Shown: positions 1 to 8,200, counted from the stretch's first letter. The stretch: DNA of 16,184 nucleotides from an uncultured Ancrocorticia sp. (GCA_905373325.1 CAJPTB010000004.1:1-16184); one strand, 5' to 3'. Made by a program: numbers and translations. The notes: generated from the sequence alone by a model not told the origin.

Positions 1-1247
1 GGCGCGGCGAGCCGCTCGCATCCGACCTTCCTCAGTTGCTCGCGTGCGAGCCGCCGCGCCTGGGCGCGCGGGAATCCGCGGCACACGAGAGGGAAGGCGA
101 CATTCGCCAACACTGTCATGTGTTCGAATATCCGGGGATTCTGGCTGACCATCGCCACGTCGCGCCCCCGCGGCGGAATGAAGGCTCCGGCGGCGTCCGC
201 GGTGAGGTCTCCAATTTGCACCGTGCCGGAGTCTAGCGCGAGGGAACCGGAGAGGACCTCGGCGAGCGTCGACTTTCCCGCCCCGTTGTGGCCCATGACC
301 GCGAGGACCTCGCCCGCTCCGACGTCGATGGAAACATCCCATCCGCGTTCGACGACCCTCCCCTCCACTCGAAGGGGAACGGCCGTCTTCTCGACGGGCT
401 GCAAGGATTGCGGAGCGTCGACGGCGTCGGGGTCGCCTCCGTCGTCGAGGCCTTCCTCCTCGCGCACGCGCCTCCTGCCTCTGGCGGGCATCTCGGTCGC
501 GGCGACGACGAGGGCCGCAACGCCCACGAGGATGATGCCGAGTACCAGATCCGTCTTGTCCGCCGACTCGCGCGCCAGATAGACCTGAATCGGAAGCGTG
601 CGCGTGATTCCCTGGAGCGATCCGGCGAAAGTCAACGTGGCGCCGAACTCCCCGAGGCAGCGAGCCAACGCGAGCGCCGCGCCGCGCGCCACACCCGGAA
701 CGACCATGGGAAGGGTGACGCTCGCAAGCACACGCGTAGGCCGGGCGCCCAGGCTCGCGGCCGTCTCCTCCAAGCCACGCGGGCGCGACCTGAGCGCCGC
801 TTCGAGAGTGACGACCAGAAATGGAAGGGAGACGAACACTTGGGCCAGGACGACCGCCGCCGTCGTGAAGGCGACGGTCACGCCAAAAGCCTCCAGCTGT
901 GAGCCAAGGACGCCTCTTCGTCCGAAAGCTGCGACCAAGGCGATGCCTGCGACAACCGGAGGAAGGGCGAGCGGGAGCGCCACAAGCACTCGCAGAACGC
1001 CGACGCCTCGCCAGTCTCTCGAAAGAGCCACGGCCAAGGGAACGCCCAAGACCAGGTCGATCGCCAAGGCTGCGGCGCACGTCTTCAGGCTCAACGAGAG
1101 GGCGTCCGCCGCCTCGTCGCTCGAAAGCACCGCGGGGAACTGGTCCCACGGCACCCTCGATCCCATGAAAACGAGAGGGAGAACGAGATACGCGGCGCTG
1201 ACGGACGCAAAGAGAACGAGCCACCAAGGCAAGGGTGAGACGTTCAC
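1..1247 (-). CDS. modBC: Molybdate ABC transporter, fused permease-ATPase (ModB-ModC), partial at left edge
   Basis: The inner-membrane part of the molybdate importer: a ModB permease domain and a ModC ATPase domain in one open frame. I translated 415 codons from GTG at 1247 with no stop before the window edge, so the C-terminus (ABC signature, Walker B, any TOBE domain) is missing. Residues 1-250 are hydrophobic, and the permease EAA loop lies near 160-180 (EETAASLGARPTRVLASVTLP region). Residues 253-290 are a charged, Asp/Glu-rich linker. The ATPase then begins, with Walker A GHNGAGKST at 319-327 and a Q-loop glutamine at 369 (MVSQN). The start was chosen because a GAGG-type ribosome-binding site lies 4-8 bases upstream and the GTG follows modA by 34 bases. 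Specificity for molybdate rests on ModA and the surrounding Moco genes. Fused ModBC proteins are known in some bacteria, but separate genes are commoner. Confidence 0.9.
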   Translation of the reverse strand, partial: MNVSPLPWWLVLFASVSAAYLVLPLVFMGSRVPWDQFPAVLSSDEAADALSLSLKTCAAALAIDLVLGVPLAVALSRDWRGVGVLRVLVALPLALPPVVAGIALVAAFGRRGVLGSQLEAFGVTVAFTTAAVVLAQVFVSLPFLVVTLEAALRSRPRGLEETAASLGARPTRVLASVTLPMVVPGVARGAALALARCLGEFGATLTFAGSLQGITRTLPIQVYLARESADKTDLVLGIILVGVAALVVAATEMPARGRRRVREEEGLDDGGDPDAVDAPQSLQPVEKTAVPLRVEGRVVERGWDVSIDVGAGEVLAVMGHNGAGKSTLAEVLSGSLALDSGTVQIGDLTADAAGAFIPPRGRDVAMVSQNPRIFEHMTVLANVAFPLVCRGFPRAQARRLAREQLRKVGCERLAA

Positions 1248-1250
1248 GCG

Positions 1251-1277
1251 CCTCGCACACCGCTTCGCGGTGCGAGG
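1251..1277 (-). promoter_or_regulatory. Intercistronic hairpin between modA and modBC
   Basis: CCTCGCACACCGC (1251-1263) and GCGGTGCGAGG (1267-1277) pair over 11 positions around a 3-base loop, with two extra bases on one side. On the transcript the arm nearer modBC contains the GCGAGG that acts as the modBC ribosome-binding site. Folding would therefore hide that site and could also protect the 3' end of the modA message. No U-run follows, so it is not a classic terminator. Seen: the inverted repeat. Inferred: the regulatory effect. Confidence 0.55.
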
Positions 1278-1281
1278 GCGC

Positions 1282-2100
1282 CTATCGCCCACCGGCCCCG
1301 GCCTCGTTGAAGCCGTGCTTCTTCAACGTCGCCTGCCCCTCCCGCGATGTCACATACTCGGCGAAGGCCTTGGCCTTGGCCGAATTCTTAGAGTCCTTGA
1401 CCACTCCGACCGGGTAGTCGTTGACAATCTTGTCGGCGCCGGGAATCTCGATCGTTTCGACCTCTTTGCCGCCGGCGACGGCGTCCGTGCGATAGACGAT
1501 GCCCGCGTCGGCCTCGCCCGATATCACTTTGCTGCGAACGTCCGTCACCTTCTGCTCTTCCGAAACGGGGTTGAGCTTCACGCCGAGCTTCTTGACGAGC
1601 TCGGCCGTCGCGGTTCCGCACGGCACCGTCTTGCCGCCCGCGGACGCCTTGGGCGTGCAGATGACGAGCTTGGCCTTGTCCAGGGACGAATTGAGGCCCG
1701 TGACCTTCGCGGGGTTTCCCTTGGGCGTGATGAGGACGAGGGTGTTCGAAGCGAAGACCTTCGTGTCTGCGACCTTGCCGCCGGACTTGAGCGCGTCCAT
1801 CGTCGTCGTGTTGGCCGTGGCGACGACGTCGGCCGGGGCGCCGGAGTTGATTTGTTCGACGAGTTCCTGAGAGCCTGCGAAGTTGAAGACGAGGTCGACG
1901 TCGGGATGCGCGGATTCGAACTTCTTCTCCATTTCCCCGAAGGACTCCTTGAGGGAGGCCGCAGCGAACACGTTGACCTTGGCCGCCTTTCCCGATGCGC
2001 CGCCGGACGGGGAGCCAGTCGAGTCCGAAGCGGCGTCGTCGCCGCATGCGGACAAGAGGAGCAGTGCCGCCCCAAAGGCCGCCGCGATGCGTCGATGCAT
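1282..2100 (-). CDS. modA: Molybdate-binding lipoprotein ModA
   Basis: Extracellular solute-binding lipoprotein (272 residues) that captures molybdate and passes it to ModBC. The N-terminus has MHRRI, a hydrophobic stretch and a lipobox LSAC with the lipidated cysteine at residue 19, followed by a Ser/Asp/Gly-rich linker. Family features: VFAAASLKESF with the oxyanion-binding serine region, FNFAGSQELVEQI, GAPADVVATAN, a middle IVYRTDA segment, and a C-terminal AFAEYVTSREGQ. ATG 2100 is preceded by GGAG eight bases upstream. It is the first gene of a minus-strand modA-modBC operon and is transcribed away from the mog gene across a shared regulatory region. Tungstate or other oxyanions could be alternative ligands, but the neighbouring Moco genes favour molybdate. 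Confidence 0.95.
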   Translation of the reverse strand: MHRRIAAAFGAALLLLSACGDDAASDSTGSPSGGASGKAAKVNVFAAASLKESFGEMEKKFESAHPDVDLVFNFAGSQELVEQINSGAPADVVATANTTTMDALKSGGKVADTKVFASNTLVLITPKGNPAKVTGLNSSLDKAKLVICTPKASAGGKTVPCGTATAELVKKLGVKLNPVSEEQKVTDVRSKVISGEADAGIVYRTDAVAGGKEVETIEIPGADKIVNDYPVGVVKDSKNSAKAKAFAEYVTSREGQATLKKHGFNEAGAGGR

Positions 2101-2160
2101 GTTGTTCTCCGTTCTAATCGGTGCGGTCTCGGATGCCTTTCAATCCGACCGTGAATCTAT

Positions 2161-2175
2161 TGCGTAGACTACACA
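2161..2175. promoter_or_regulatory. Near-perfect 15-base palindrome in the modA promoter spacer
   Basis: TGCGTAGACTACACA reads GTAG-A-CTAC at its core (2164-2172), with the flanks matching at two of three further pairs. It would lie between the candidate -35 and -10 of modA and next to the longer inverted repeat. It is a candidate operator. The binding protein is unknown. Confidence 0.35.
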
Positions 2176-2176
2176 C

Positions 2177-2206
2177 TGTTTTGTTTGGTTTTTCCCATAC
2201 AAAACA
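2177..2206. promoter_or_regulatory. Inverted repeat TGTTTTGT-N14-ACAAAACA, candidate operator
   Basis: Two perfect 8-base arms (2177-2184 and 2199-2206) are offset by 22 bases, about two helical turns, in the A/T-rich core of the modA/mog gap. The left arm overlaps the candidate modA -35. The spacing suits a dimeric DNA-binding protein acting on molybdate uptake. The winged-helix-MoaD protein at 12019 is one candidate binder, but nothing in the sequence proves it. Confidence 0.4.
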
Positions 2207-2279
2207 AAGAAGCGCTTGAAAGCTGAGAAAAGCAGCCAAACTAATCGGCGACGCAGCCGAACTGGCAGGCGGGGCGAGC

Positions 2280-2299
2280 GGCCTTCGCGCGCGAAGGCC
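2280..2299. repeat. Perfect 20-base palindrome upstream of the mog gene
   Basis: GGCCTTCGCGCGCGAAGGCC is fully self-complementary. A second, shorter palindrome TTCGCGAA follows at 2303-2310 and shares the TTCGCG core. Together they sit just upstream of, and within the spacer before, the TATGAT -10 at 2315. They could be a repressor site. If transcription starts further upstream they would instead form a leader hairpin. There is no U-run to support a terminator. Confidence 0.45.
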
Positions 2300-2368
2300 T
2301 GTTTCGCGAAGCCCTATGATGGCCGCAGACCCACAGTCGCCAAACAGCCGCCGAGCCGAGGAGGTTTC

Positions 2369-2872
2369 ATGTCCCCCAAATGGAGTCCCGAGAGCGTCCG
2401 TTCGACCGTCGTCGTCGTGAGCGACCGCGTCCTTTCAGGAGAGAAAGAGGACAAAGCCGGGCCTGGCTGCGTCCGGCGCCTCGCGGGCCTCGGCATGCCC
2501 GAGCCTCGGCTGCGCGTCGTCGCGGAAAGCCGGTCCGACATCGAGAAGGAGATAGCGGAGGCCTTGCGACGCGGCGACCGCTTTGTCCTCATCCTCGGGG
2601 GATCCGGGTTTCGCGAGGGAAATGACGCGCCGGAGGCGGCGCGCGCCTTCATCGACGTCGAGATCCCCGGAATCGCCGAGCAGATTCGCGCCCACGGGCT
2701 GGCCAAGACGCCTCTCGCCTCGCTGTCCCGCGAAGTGGTCGGAGTCAGCGCCCGCAACCGCACGGGCGCCCTCATCGTCGTCTCCCCCGGCTCCTCCGGC
2801 GGAGCGCAGGACACCCTCGACGTAGTCGAACCTCTTATGCCCCATATCCTGGCCCAGCTCGACGAAGCCTGA
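2369..2872 (+). CDS. mog: Molybdopterin adenylyltransferase-like protein (MogA/MoaB family)
   Basis: A 167-residue protein of the MogA/MoaB family, which adenylates molybdopterin before MoeA inserts molybdenum. ATG 2369 is set by AGGAGG four bases upstream. In-frame codons upstream lack both this signal and family similarity. Family features: VSDRVLSGEKEDKAGP (residues 17-32, with the conserved Asp28), LILGGSG (74-80), a long helix, SREVVGVSARNRTGALIVVSPGSSGG (about 120-145) and DVVEPLMPHIL. The usual GGTG-xxx-RD-x-TPE signature reads GGSG-FRE-GN-D-APE, so the position of the second catalytic Asp is Asn85 with Asp86 next to it. Activity may be altered. The gene diverges from modA and converges on mobA. 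A MoaB-like protein with another role remains possible. Confidence 0.85.
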   Translation: MSPKWSPESVRSTVVVVSDRVLSGEKEDKAGPGCVRRLAGLGMPEPRLRVVAESRSDIEKEIAEALRRGDRFVLILGGSGFREGNDAPEAARAFIDVEIPGIAEQIRAHGLAKTPLASLSREVVGVSARNRTGALIVVSPGSSGGAQDTLDVVEPLMPHILAQLDEA

Positions 2873-2880
2873 CGCCCGAA

Positions 2881-2901
2881 GCGCCCCGAGCCTCGGAGCG
2901 C
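2881..2901. terminator. Small hairpin in the mog/mobA convergent gap
   Basis: GCGC-c-CCGA-gcc-TCGG-a-GCGC forms two 4-base-pair stems with one mismatch and a 3-base loop. It lies in the 53-base gap between two converging genes, where a bidirectional terminator would be expected. There is no U-run on either strand, so the call is weak. Confidence 0.3.
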
Positions 2902-2925
2902 GACGCGAAAGGCGAACCGGCAGGC

Positions 2926-3633
2926 CTATGGCTCGAGCGGCGCAACGCCCGATTCGGCCGAGCCGAGGGCTTTTGACCACCAGGACAAGTCCTCCGGGGT
3001 ATCGACGTCGCGGCATTCGTCGGCTGAGGCCGGAACTTCGGCGAGGTCCAAGCCGCCCAGCGTCCGCCGCACGCCTTTGTTCCGAGGCCGTCCGGCCTCC
3101 TGGATCGCGGCCCGCAAGGCTTCGATCCGATAGATCGCCTGAAGACACTGGCGAAAGGGAGGGTCCCCGCCGAAGACGACGGCGCCGTCGCGGCCTCGGG
3201 AGGCCGCAGCCAGCCTCGGCGCCAAAGCCCCCGCCTGCGGCGTGTCGACGGCGAAGACGAAAACCATGTCGCGCGCCCCGGCCGAGGGCTCCCCCGCGGA
3301 CCCGGCTGCGAACGCGGCCGAACCCGGCGCGAGTGGCGGCGAGCCGACCGGAGCCCCGACAGAATCCGCCGACGCGCCAAGCGCCTTGAGCCCCGCGTCG
3401 ATCCCGGCGAGCGGCCCCCCGGCGGGGGGATCCTCCAAAGTCCTGAGCACTCCGGGCGGAACATCGACCGAGTCGGGCGCCACCGCGACGATCCGCCCGG
3501 CTACGAACGGGCGGACGCCGGCCACGACGCGCTCAAGCAGTCGGCGGCCACCGATCGAGACGTCGGCTTTAGACGCGCCGCCGAGGCGCCTTCCCTCGCC
3601 GCCGGCGAGGACGATGCAATGGGTGGCGGGCAT
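2926..3633 (-). CDS. mobA: Molybdenum cofactor guanylyltransferase MobA
   Basis: Cytoplasmic nucleotidyltransferase that joins GMP to Mo-MPT. This gives the MGD form that NarG needs as bis-MGD. From ATG 3633 the protein has 235 residues. A GTG five codons upstream (3648) is an alternative start; neither has a convincing ribosome-binding site. The N-terminal signature LAGGEGRRLGG (9-19) with Lys22 is the NTP-binding loop. Further features are LEDPPAGGPLAGI (67-78), FAVDTP with the likely metal-binding Asp130, and DVDTPEDL (209-216) near the C-terminus. Residues of about 86-120 are an Ala/Gly/Pro/Ser-rich stretch not needed in ordinary MobA proteins and probably a flexible loop. The gene converges on the mog gene and diverges from narK. 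Confidence 0.9.
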   Translation of the reverse strand: MPATHCIVLAGGEGRRLGGASKADVSIGGRRLLERVVAGVRPFVAGRIVAVAPDSVDVPPGVLRTLEDPPAGGPLAGIDAGLKALGASADSVGAPVGSPPLAPGSAAFAAGSAGEPSAGARDMVFVFAVDTPQAGALAPRLAAASRGRDGAVVFGGDPPFRQCLQAIYRIEALRAAIQEAGRPRNKGVRRTLGGLDLAEVPASADECRDVDTPEDLSWWSKALGSAESGVAPLEP

Positions 3634-3909
3634 GCGATGATCATGCACTCTCGACGTCGGCTTGGCAATCGGCCCTCGATTTACGTAAGACTTTTCGCGT
3701 GTATTTCCGATCCGAGGCTCGAGACAGCGGTTCGCAACTCCGCAAAACGGCGAGTTTTCAACAAAGCATCGAGAACCGAATCCGCAGGGGCCCGACGCTT
3801 CGAAGGCCGCGCCGCCACCTCGGGTCAGCGGACTTGGTACGCTTTACTCATATTCATCGGATTTTCCCATCTTTAAAATCTTCCATGACGGACGACCGCG
3901 AGGAGCACT
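3634..3909. promoter_or_regulatory. Divergent mobA/narK regulatory region with candidate nar promoter
   Basis: No coding sequence is supported here. The right end (about 3840-3885) is A/T-rich and holds TAAAAT (3874-3879), a good -10 that would give a leader of about 25 bases before narK. No good -35 lies 16-18 bases upstream, as expected for an activator-dependent promoter. A perfect TTACGTAA palindrome lies at 3681-3688 on the mobA side. No TTGAT-N4-ATCAA (FNR) or NarL heptamer pair was found, so oxygen and nitrate control must use other sites. Confidence 0.45.
3736..3756. promoter_or_regulatory. Imperfect inverted repeat AACTC-N11-GAGTT upstream of narK
   Basis: Five-base arms at 3736-3740 and 3752-3756 pair perfectly around an 11-base spacer. 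A nested AAAAC-N5-GTTTT pair (3744-3748/3754-3758) overlaps it. The site lies about 120 bases upstream of the candidate nar -10, in a position suited to an activator or distal operator. Short arms make chance occurrence possible. Confidence 0.25.
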
Positions 3910-5217
3910 ATGAAATCCGCCGTTCTAACCGACTGGAATCCAGAGGATTCGCAGTCCTGGGACTCAAAGATCGCCTGGCGCACCCTCGCGATCACCACAT
4001 ACTCGATGATCATGGCGTTCTGCGTATGGTTCCTCGTGAGCGCCATCGCCCCGAAACTCAACGACATCGGCTTCCATCTGTCAAAAGAACAGCTCTACTG
4101 GCTGACGTCGATGCCGGGGCTTTCCTGCGGGCTCATCCGTCTGGCATACATGTTCCTCCCGCCACTGGTGGGCACGCGCAAGCTCGTCGGCTACAGCTCG
4201 CTGCTCTACGCCATTCCAATGCTCGGCTGGTTCGTGGCCGTGCAGAATCCGAACACGAGCTACGGGGTGCTGCTCGGCCTGGCTTTCGCCTGCGGAATCG
4301 GCGGCGGCTCCTTCTCGGGGTACATGCCCTCCACAGGTTATTTCTTCCCCAAGCGCCTGCAAGGAACGGCCCTCGGCATCCAAGCGGGCATCGGCAATTT
4401 GGGCATGTCCATCATCCAGCTCGTCGGCCCGCTCCTCATGGGCTTCGGCCTGTTCGGAATGACGTGGGTTGCCCCGCAAGCCGGTGCGAACGGCCCCATC
4501 CACGTGCACAACGCGGCGATCTTCTTTGTTCCCTGGACCATCGTGGCGGCGATCCTCGCCTTCACGCTTCTCAAAGACGTTCCGGTCAAGGCGAACATCC
4601 GCCAGCAGCTCGACATCTTCTCCAACTCCAACACCTGGGTCATGACCGCCATGTACGTCATGACTTTCGGAATCTTCTCCGGGTTCGCCGCGCAGTTCGC
4701 GCTCATCATCAACCAGCACTACGGCAAGGACAGCGCGTTTGCAGGCATGGAAGGCCTTCCCGCGGGCGCGGGCTACGCCTTCCTCGGCCCCCTCATCGGA
4801 TCCCTCGTGAGATTCGTCTGGGGCCCGCTGTGCGACAAATTCGGCGGTGCGATCTGGACCTTCGTCTCGGCGGTGGGCATGGCCGTCACCCTCGGCTGGG
4901 CGGCGCTCTTCCTGGAACCGAAGGACCTCGGCCAGTTCCCCGTCTTCCTGACGGCGATGCTTCTCATGTTCTTCTTCTCCGGCATCGGCAACGCCGGAAC
5001 CTTCAAACAGATGCCGATGATCATGCCCAAACGCCAGGCGGGCGGGGCAATCGGCTTCACCGCGGCGGTGGCCAGCCTGGGCCCCTTCATCGTCGGCGTC
5101 GCGCTCTCGTCCATGTCCGCAAGCCTGTGGTTCTGGCTGTGCGCCGCGTACTGCTTGGCGTGCGCCGCACTCTGCTGGGTCCGCTACGCCCGCCCGGGCG
5201 CGCCTTTCCCCGGCTGA
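3910..5217 (+). CDS. narK: Nitrate/nitrite transporter NarK
   Basis: Major-facilitator membrane protein (435 residues, about 12 hydrophobic segments) that brings in nitrate and exports nitrite for the reductase encoded next door. The two nitrate signature motifs are present: GIGGGSFSGYMPS (129-141) and GIGNAGTFKQMP (358-369). The two substrate-binding arginines are Arg77 (GLIRLAY) and Arg301 (GSLVRFVWGPLCDKFGG). ATG 3910 has AGGAGC four to nine bases upstream. The next gene, narG, starts 12 bases after the stop, so the pair is almost certainly co-transcribed. The family includes proton symporters (NarK1) and nitrate/nitrite antiporters (NarK2). The sequence alone does not settle which applies here, though linkage to narGHJI suits the antiporter role. 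Confidence 0.96.
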   Translation: MKSAVLTDWNPEDSQSWDSKIAWRTLAITTYSMIMAFCVWFLVSAIAPKLNDIGFHLSKEQLYWLTSMPGLSCGLIRLAYMFLPPLVGTRKLVGYSSLLYAIPMLGWFVAVQNPNTSYGVLLGLAFACGIGGGSFSGYMPSTGYFFPKRLQGTALGIQAGIGNLGMSIIQLVGPLLMGFGLFGMTWVAPQAGANGPIHVHNAAIFFVPWTIVAAILAFTLLKDVPVKANIRQQLDIFSNSNTWVMTAMYVMTFGIFSGFAAQFALIINQHYGKDSAFAGMEGLPAGAGYAFLGPLIGSLVRFVWGPLCDKFGGAIWTFVSAVGMAVTLGWAALFLEPKDLGQFPVFLTAMLLMFFFSGIGNAGTFKQMPMIMPKRQAGGAIGFTAAVASLGPFIVGVALSSMSASLWFWLCAAYCLACAALCWVRYARPGAPFPG

Positions 5218-5229
5218 TCGGAGATTTCC

Positions 5230-8200
5230 ATGACATCTAAAGAGACACTTGGCTCCCCCCTCCTGAAGATGGGCTCGTGGCTTAGGCGAGGCCAGGCGAG
5301 CGGCGACGCCCACCAGCTCTTCCTCGAGGGCGGACGCCAGGCGGATTCCTTCTACCGCCAGCGCTGGAGCTACGACAAGGTGGTTCGTTCGACGCACGGC
5401 GTCAACTGCACGGGCTCGTGCTCGTGGAAGATCTACGTCAAGGACGGGATCATCACCTGGGAGTCTCAGCAGACCGACTACCCGACCACCGGCCCCGACA
5501 TGCCCGAGTACGAACCGCGCGGGTGCCCCCGCGGCGCCGCATTCTCCTGGTACGAGTACTCGCCCACGCGCATCAAGTATCCCTACGTCCGCGGGGTGCT
5601 GTTGGACATGTACCGCGAGGCCAAAGACCGCCTGGGCGACCCTGTTCTGGCATGGGGCGACGTCGTCGGCGACGCCGTCAAGGCCAAAGCCTACAAATCC
5701 GCCCGCGGAACGGGCGGAATGGTGCGCACGACGTGGGAAGAGGCTATGGAGATCGTCGCCGCCTCGTACGTCCACACGATCAAAGAATTCGGTCCGGACC
5801 GCATCGCCGGCTTTTCGGTCATCCCCGCGATGTCGATGATCTCCTATGCGGCGGGCTCGCGATTCCACGAGCTCATCGGCGCGACCATGCTCTCCTTCTA
5901 CGACTGGTACGCGGACCTTCCCCCGGCGAGCCCGCAGATGTTCGGCGATCAGACGGACGTCCCCGAATCCGGCGACTGGTTCAACTCGCAGTATCTCATC
6001 ATGTGGGGGTCGAACGTCCCGCTAACGCGCACGCCCGACGCCCATTTCATGGCCGAGGCCCGCTACCACGGACAAAAAGTGGTGGTGGTCTCCCCCGATT
6101 TCGCCGACAACACGAAGTTCGCCGACGACTGGCTGAGAGTTCAGCCCGGAACCGACGCGGCGCTGGCCATCGCCATGGGGCACGTCATTCTCAAGGAGTT
6201 TTTCCTGGCCCGGCGCGAGCAGTACTTCATCGACTACATGAAGCGCTACTCCGACAGCCCGTTCCTCATCCAGCTCGACCACGCGATCGATGCGAGCCCC
6301 TCGCACATGGAGACCTATGTTCCGGGCAAGTTCTACACCGCGAATCTTGCGCCCGCCGGAACCACCGTGCGCACCGAGCATAACGACTTCCGCCCGCTCG
6401 TCATGGAGGCCGACGGCGCCCTCAAGGATCCGGGCGGCACGCTGGCCGACCATTTCGGCGAAGAAGGCGCCGGTCACTGGAATCTCAAACTCGACGGCGT
6501 CGAGCCCGTGATGTCGGTCATGGACACTGACGCCTGGGAGCCCGCCCTCGTCGCGTTGCCGCGATTCGACCTTCCGGCCGAAGAGGGCCAGGGTTCGATC
6601 GGAGCCGGCGTCATGTACCGCGGAGTGCCCGCCCGCAGAGTCGGCGGCCGCCTGGTCACGACCGTCTTCGACCTTCTGCTCGCGCAGTACGGCGTGGGGC
6701 GCGAGGGGCTGCCGGGCCAGTGGCCTTCCGGCTACGGCGATTCGACCGCCCCCGGCACTCCTGCCTGGCAGGAGGAGCTCACGGGCGTGCCCGCCGGCGC
6801 AGCCATCAAGATCGGCCGGGAATTCGCCGTCAACGCGCTCGAATCCGGCGGGCGCTCGATGATCCTCATGGGCGCGGGGACGAATCACTACTTCCATTCT
6901 GACACGATCTACCGCACCTTCCTCGCGCTGACGACGATGTGCGGGACCCAGGGCGTCAACGGCGGCGGATGGGCGCACTACGTCGGCCAGGAGAAGGTCC
7001 GCCCCATCACCGGCTGGGCGAACTACGCCTTCGCCCTGGACTGGCAGCGCCCCGCGCGGCAGATGATCTCCACCGGGTGGTACTACGTTTCCACCAGTCA
7101 GTGGCGTTACGACGGCGCGCAGGTCAAGCTCATGGCGAGCCCGACCGCCGCCGGCGCGCTCAACGGCAAAACCACGGCCGACTGCCTGGTCGAGTCCGCC
7201 CAGCGCGGCTGGATGCCGAGCTATCCGACGTTCAACAAATCCCCGCTTGCGCTGGGCAGGGAGGCAAAAGAGGCCGGGCTGGCCCCCGGAGAGTACGTTT
7301 CGCGCGAGCTGCGCGAAGGCAGGCTTCGCTTCGCCGTGGAGGACCCCGACGCCGCCGAGAACGTGCCGCGCATCCTCGCCAATTGGCGCACCAACCTGCT
7401 GGGTTCGTCCGCCAAGGGAACCGAGTTCTTCCTTCGCCACCTCATCGGTGCCAACAACGACGTCAATGCCGTGGAACTTGAAGAAGATCGGCGTCCGGCC
7501 TCGATGACGTGGAGGGAGCCCGTCAACGGCAAGCTCGACCTCATGTGGACGGCCGACTTCCGCAACACCTCGACCACATTGCACTCCGACGTCGTCCTTC
7601 CGGCCGCGACCTGGTACGAAAAGCACGACCTGTCGTCGACGGACATGCACCCGTTCATGCACTCGTTCAACGCGGCGGTCGACCCGCCGTGGGAGGCCCG
7701 CACCGATTTCGAGACCTTCCAGACCCTCGCCTACCTCGTCTCCGGGATGGCTTCCAGGCATCTGGGAACGCAAATCGACGCGCTGGCGGCGCCGCTCAGC
7801 CACGACACCCCGGACGAATTCGCCAATCCCGCCGGGGCGGTCCCGTCCGACAACCCGTGGGTCCCCGGCGTGACAATGCCGAAAATCGTCGGCATAGAAC
7901 GCGATTACACGCAGATTGGCCATAAGTTCGACACCCTCGGCCCGCTCGTCGAGAAGGCGGGCATGCCGATCAAGGGGCTCCTGCTCACTCCAGACGAAGA
8001 GGTCGACTACCTCGGCAGACTGAACGGAACGGCTCCGCAAGACTACGGGCCGGGGGCCGGACGCCCGCTCGTCGACGGCGACGTCAAGGCCGCCGACGCC
8101 GTTTTGCGCCTGTCGGGCACGACCAACGGGCGGCTGGCCTACCAGGGATTCAAACGCCTGGAGGCCCGAACGGGAACCGAGATGGCGGACTTGGCTCTCG

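Larger units (their letters stand above)
2101..2368. promoter_or_regulatory. Divergent regulatory region between modA and the mog gene
   Basis: This 268-base gap has an A/T-rich core (about 2150-2230) in otherwise GC-rich DNA. For modA a possible minus-strand promoter has -10 TAGATT (2154-2159) and, 17 bases away, AAAACA (2177-2182), which matches the last three bases of TTGACA. For the mog gene a good -10, TATGAT, lies at 2315-2320, but the -35 is poor. The region carries several inverted repeats, listed separately. No ModE consensus (ATCG-TATATA type) was seen. Promoter positions are inferred from hexamer matches only. Confidence 0.45.

Noticed and set aside
598..2154. A 518-codon plus-strand frame opposite modA and modBC
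   Set aside because: The minus strand encodes clear ModA and ModBC here. The plus-strand product is low-complexity, with no family features and no ribosome-binding site.
3649..3909. FNR box, NarL sites or a Moco riboswitch upstream of narK
   Set aside because: No TTGAT-N4-ATCAA pair, no paired NarL heptamers and no Moco-RNA core pattern could be found by eye on either strand.
4081..5868. A 595-codon minus-strand frame opposite narK and narG
   Set aside because: It spans two real genes and their junction, and its composition is that of a shadow frame.
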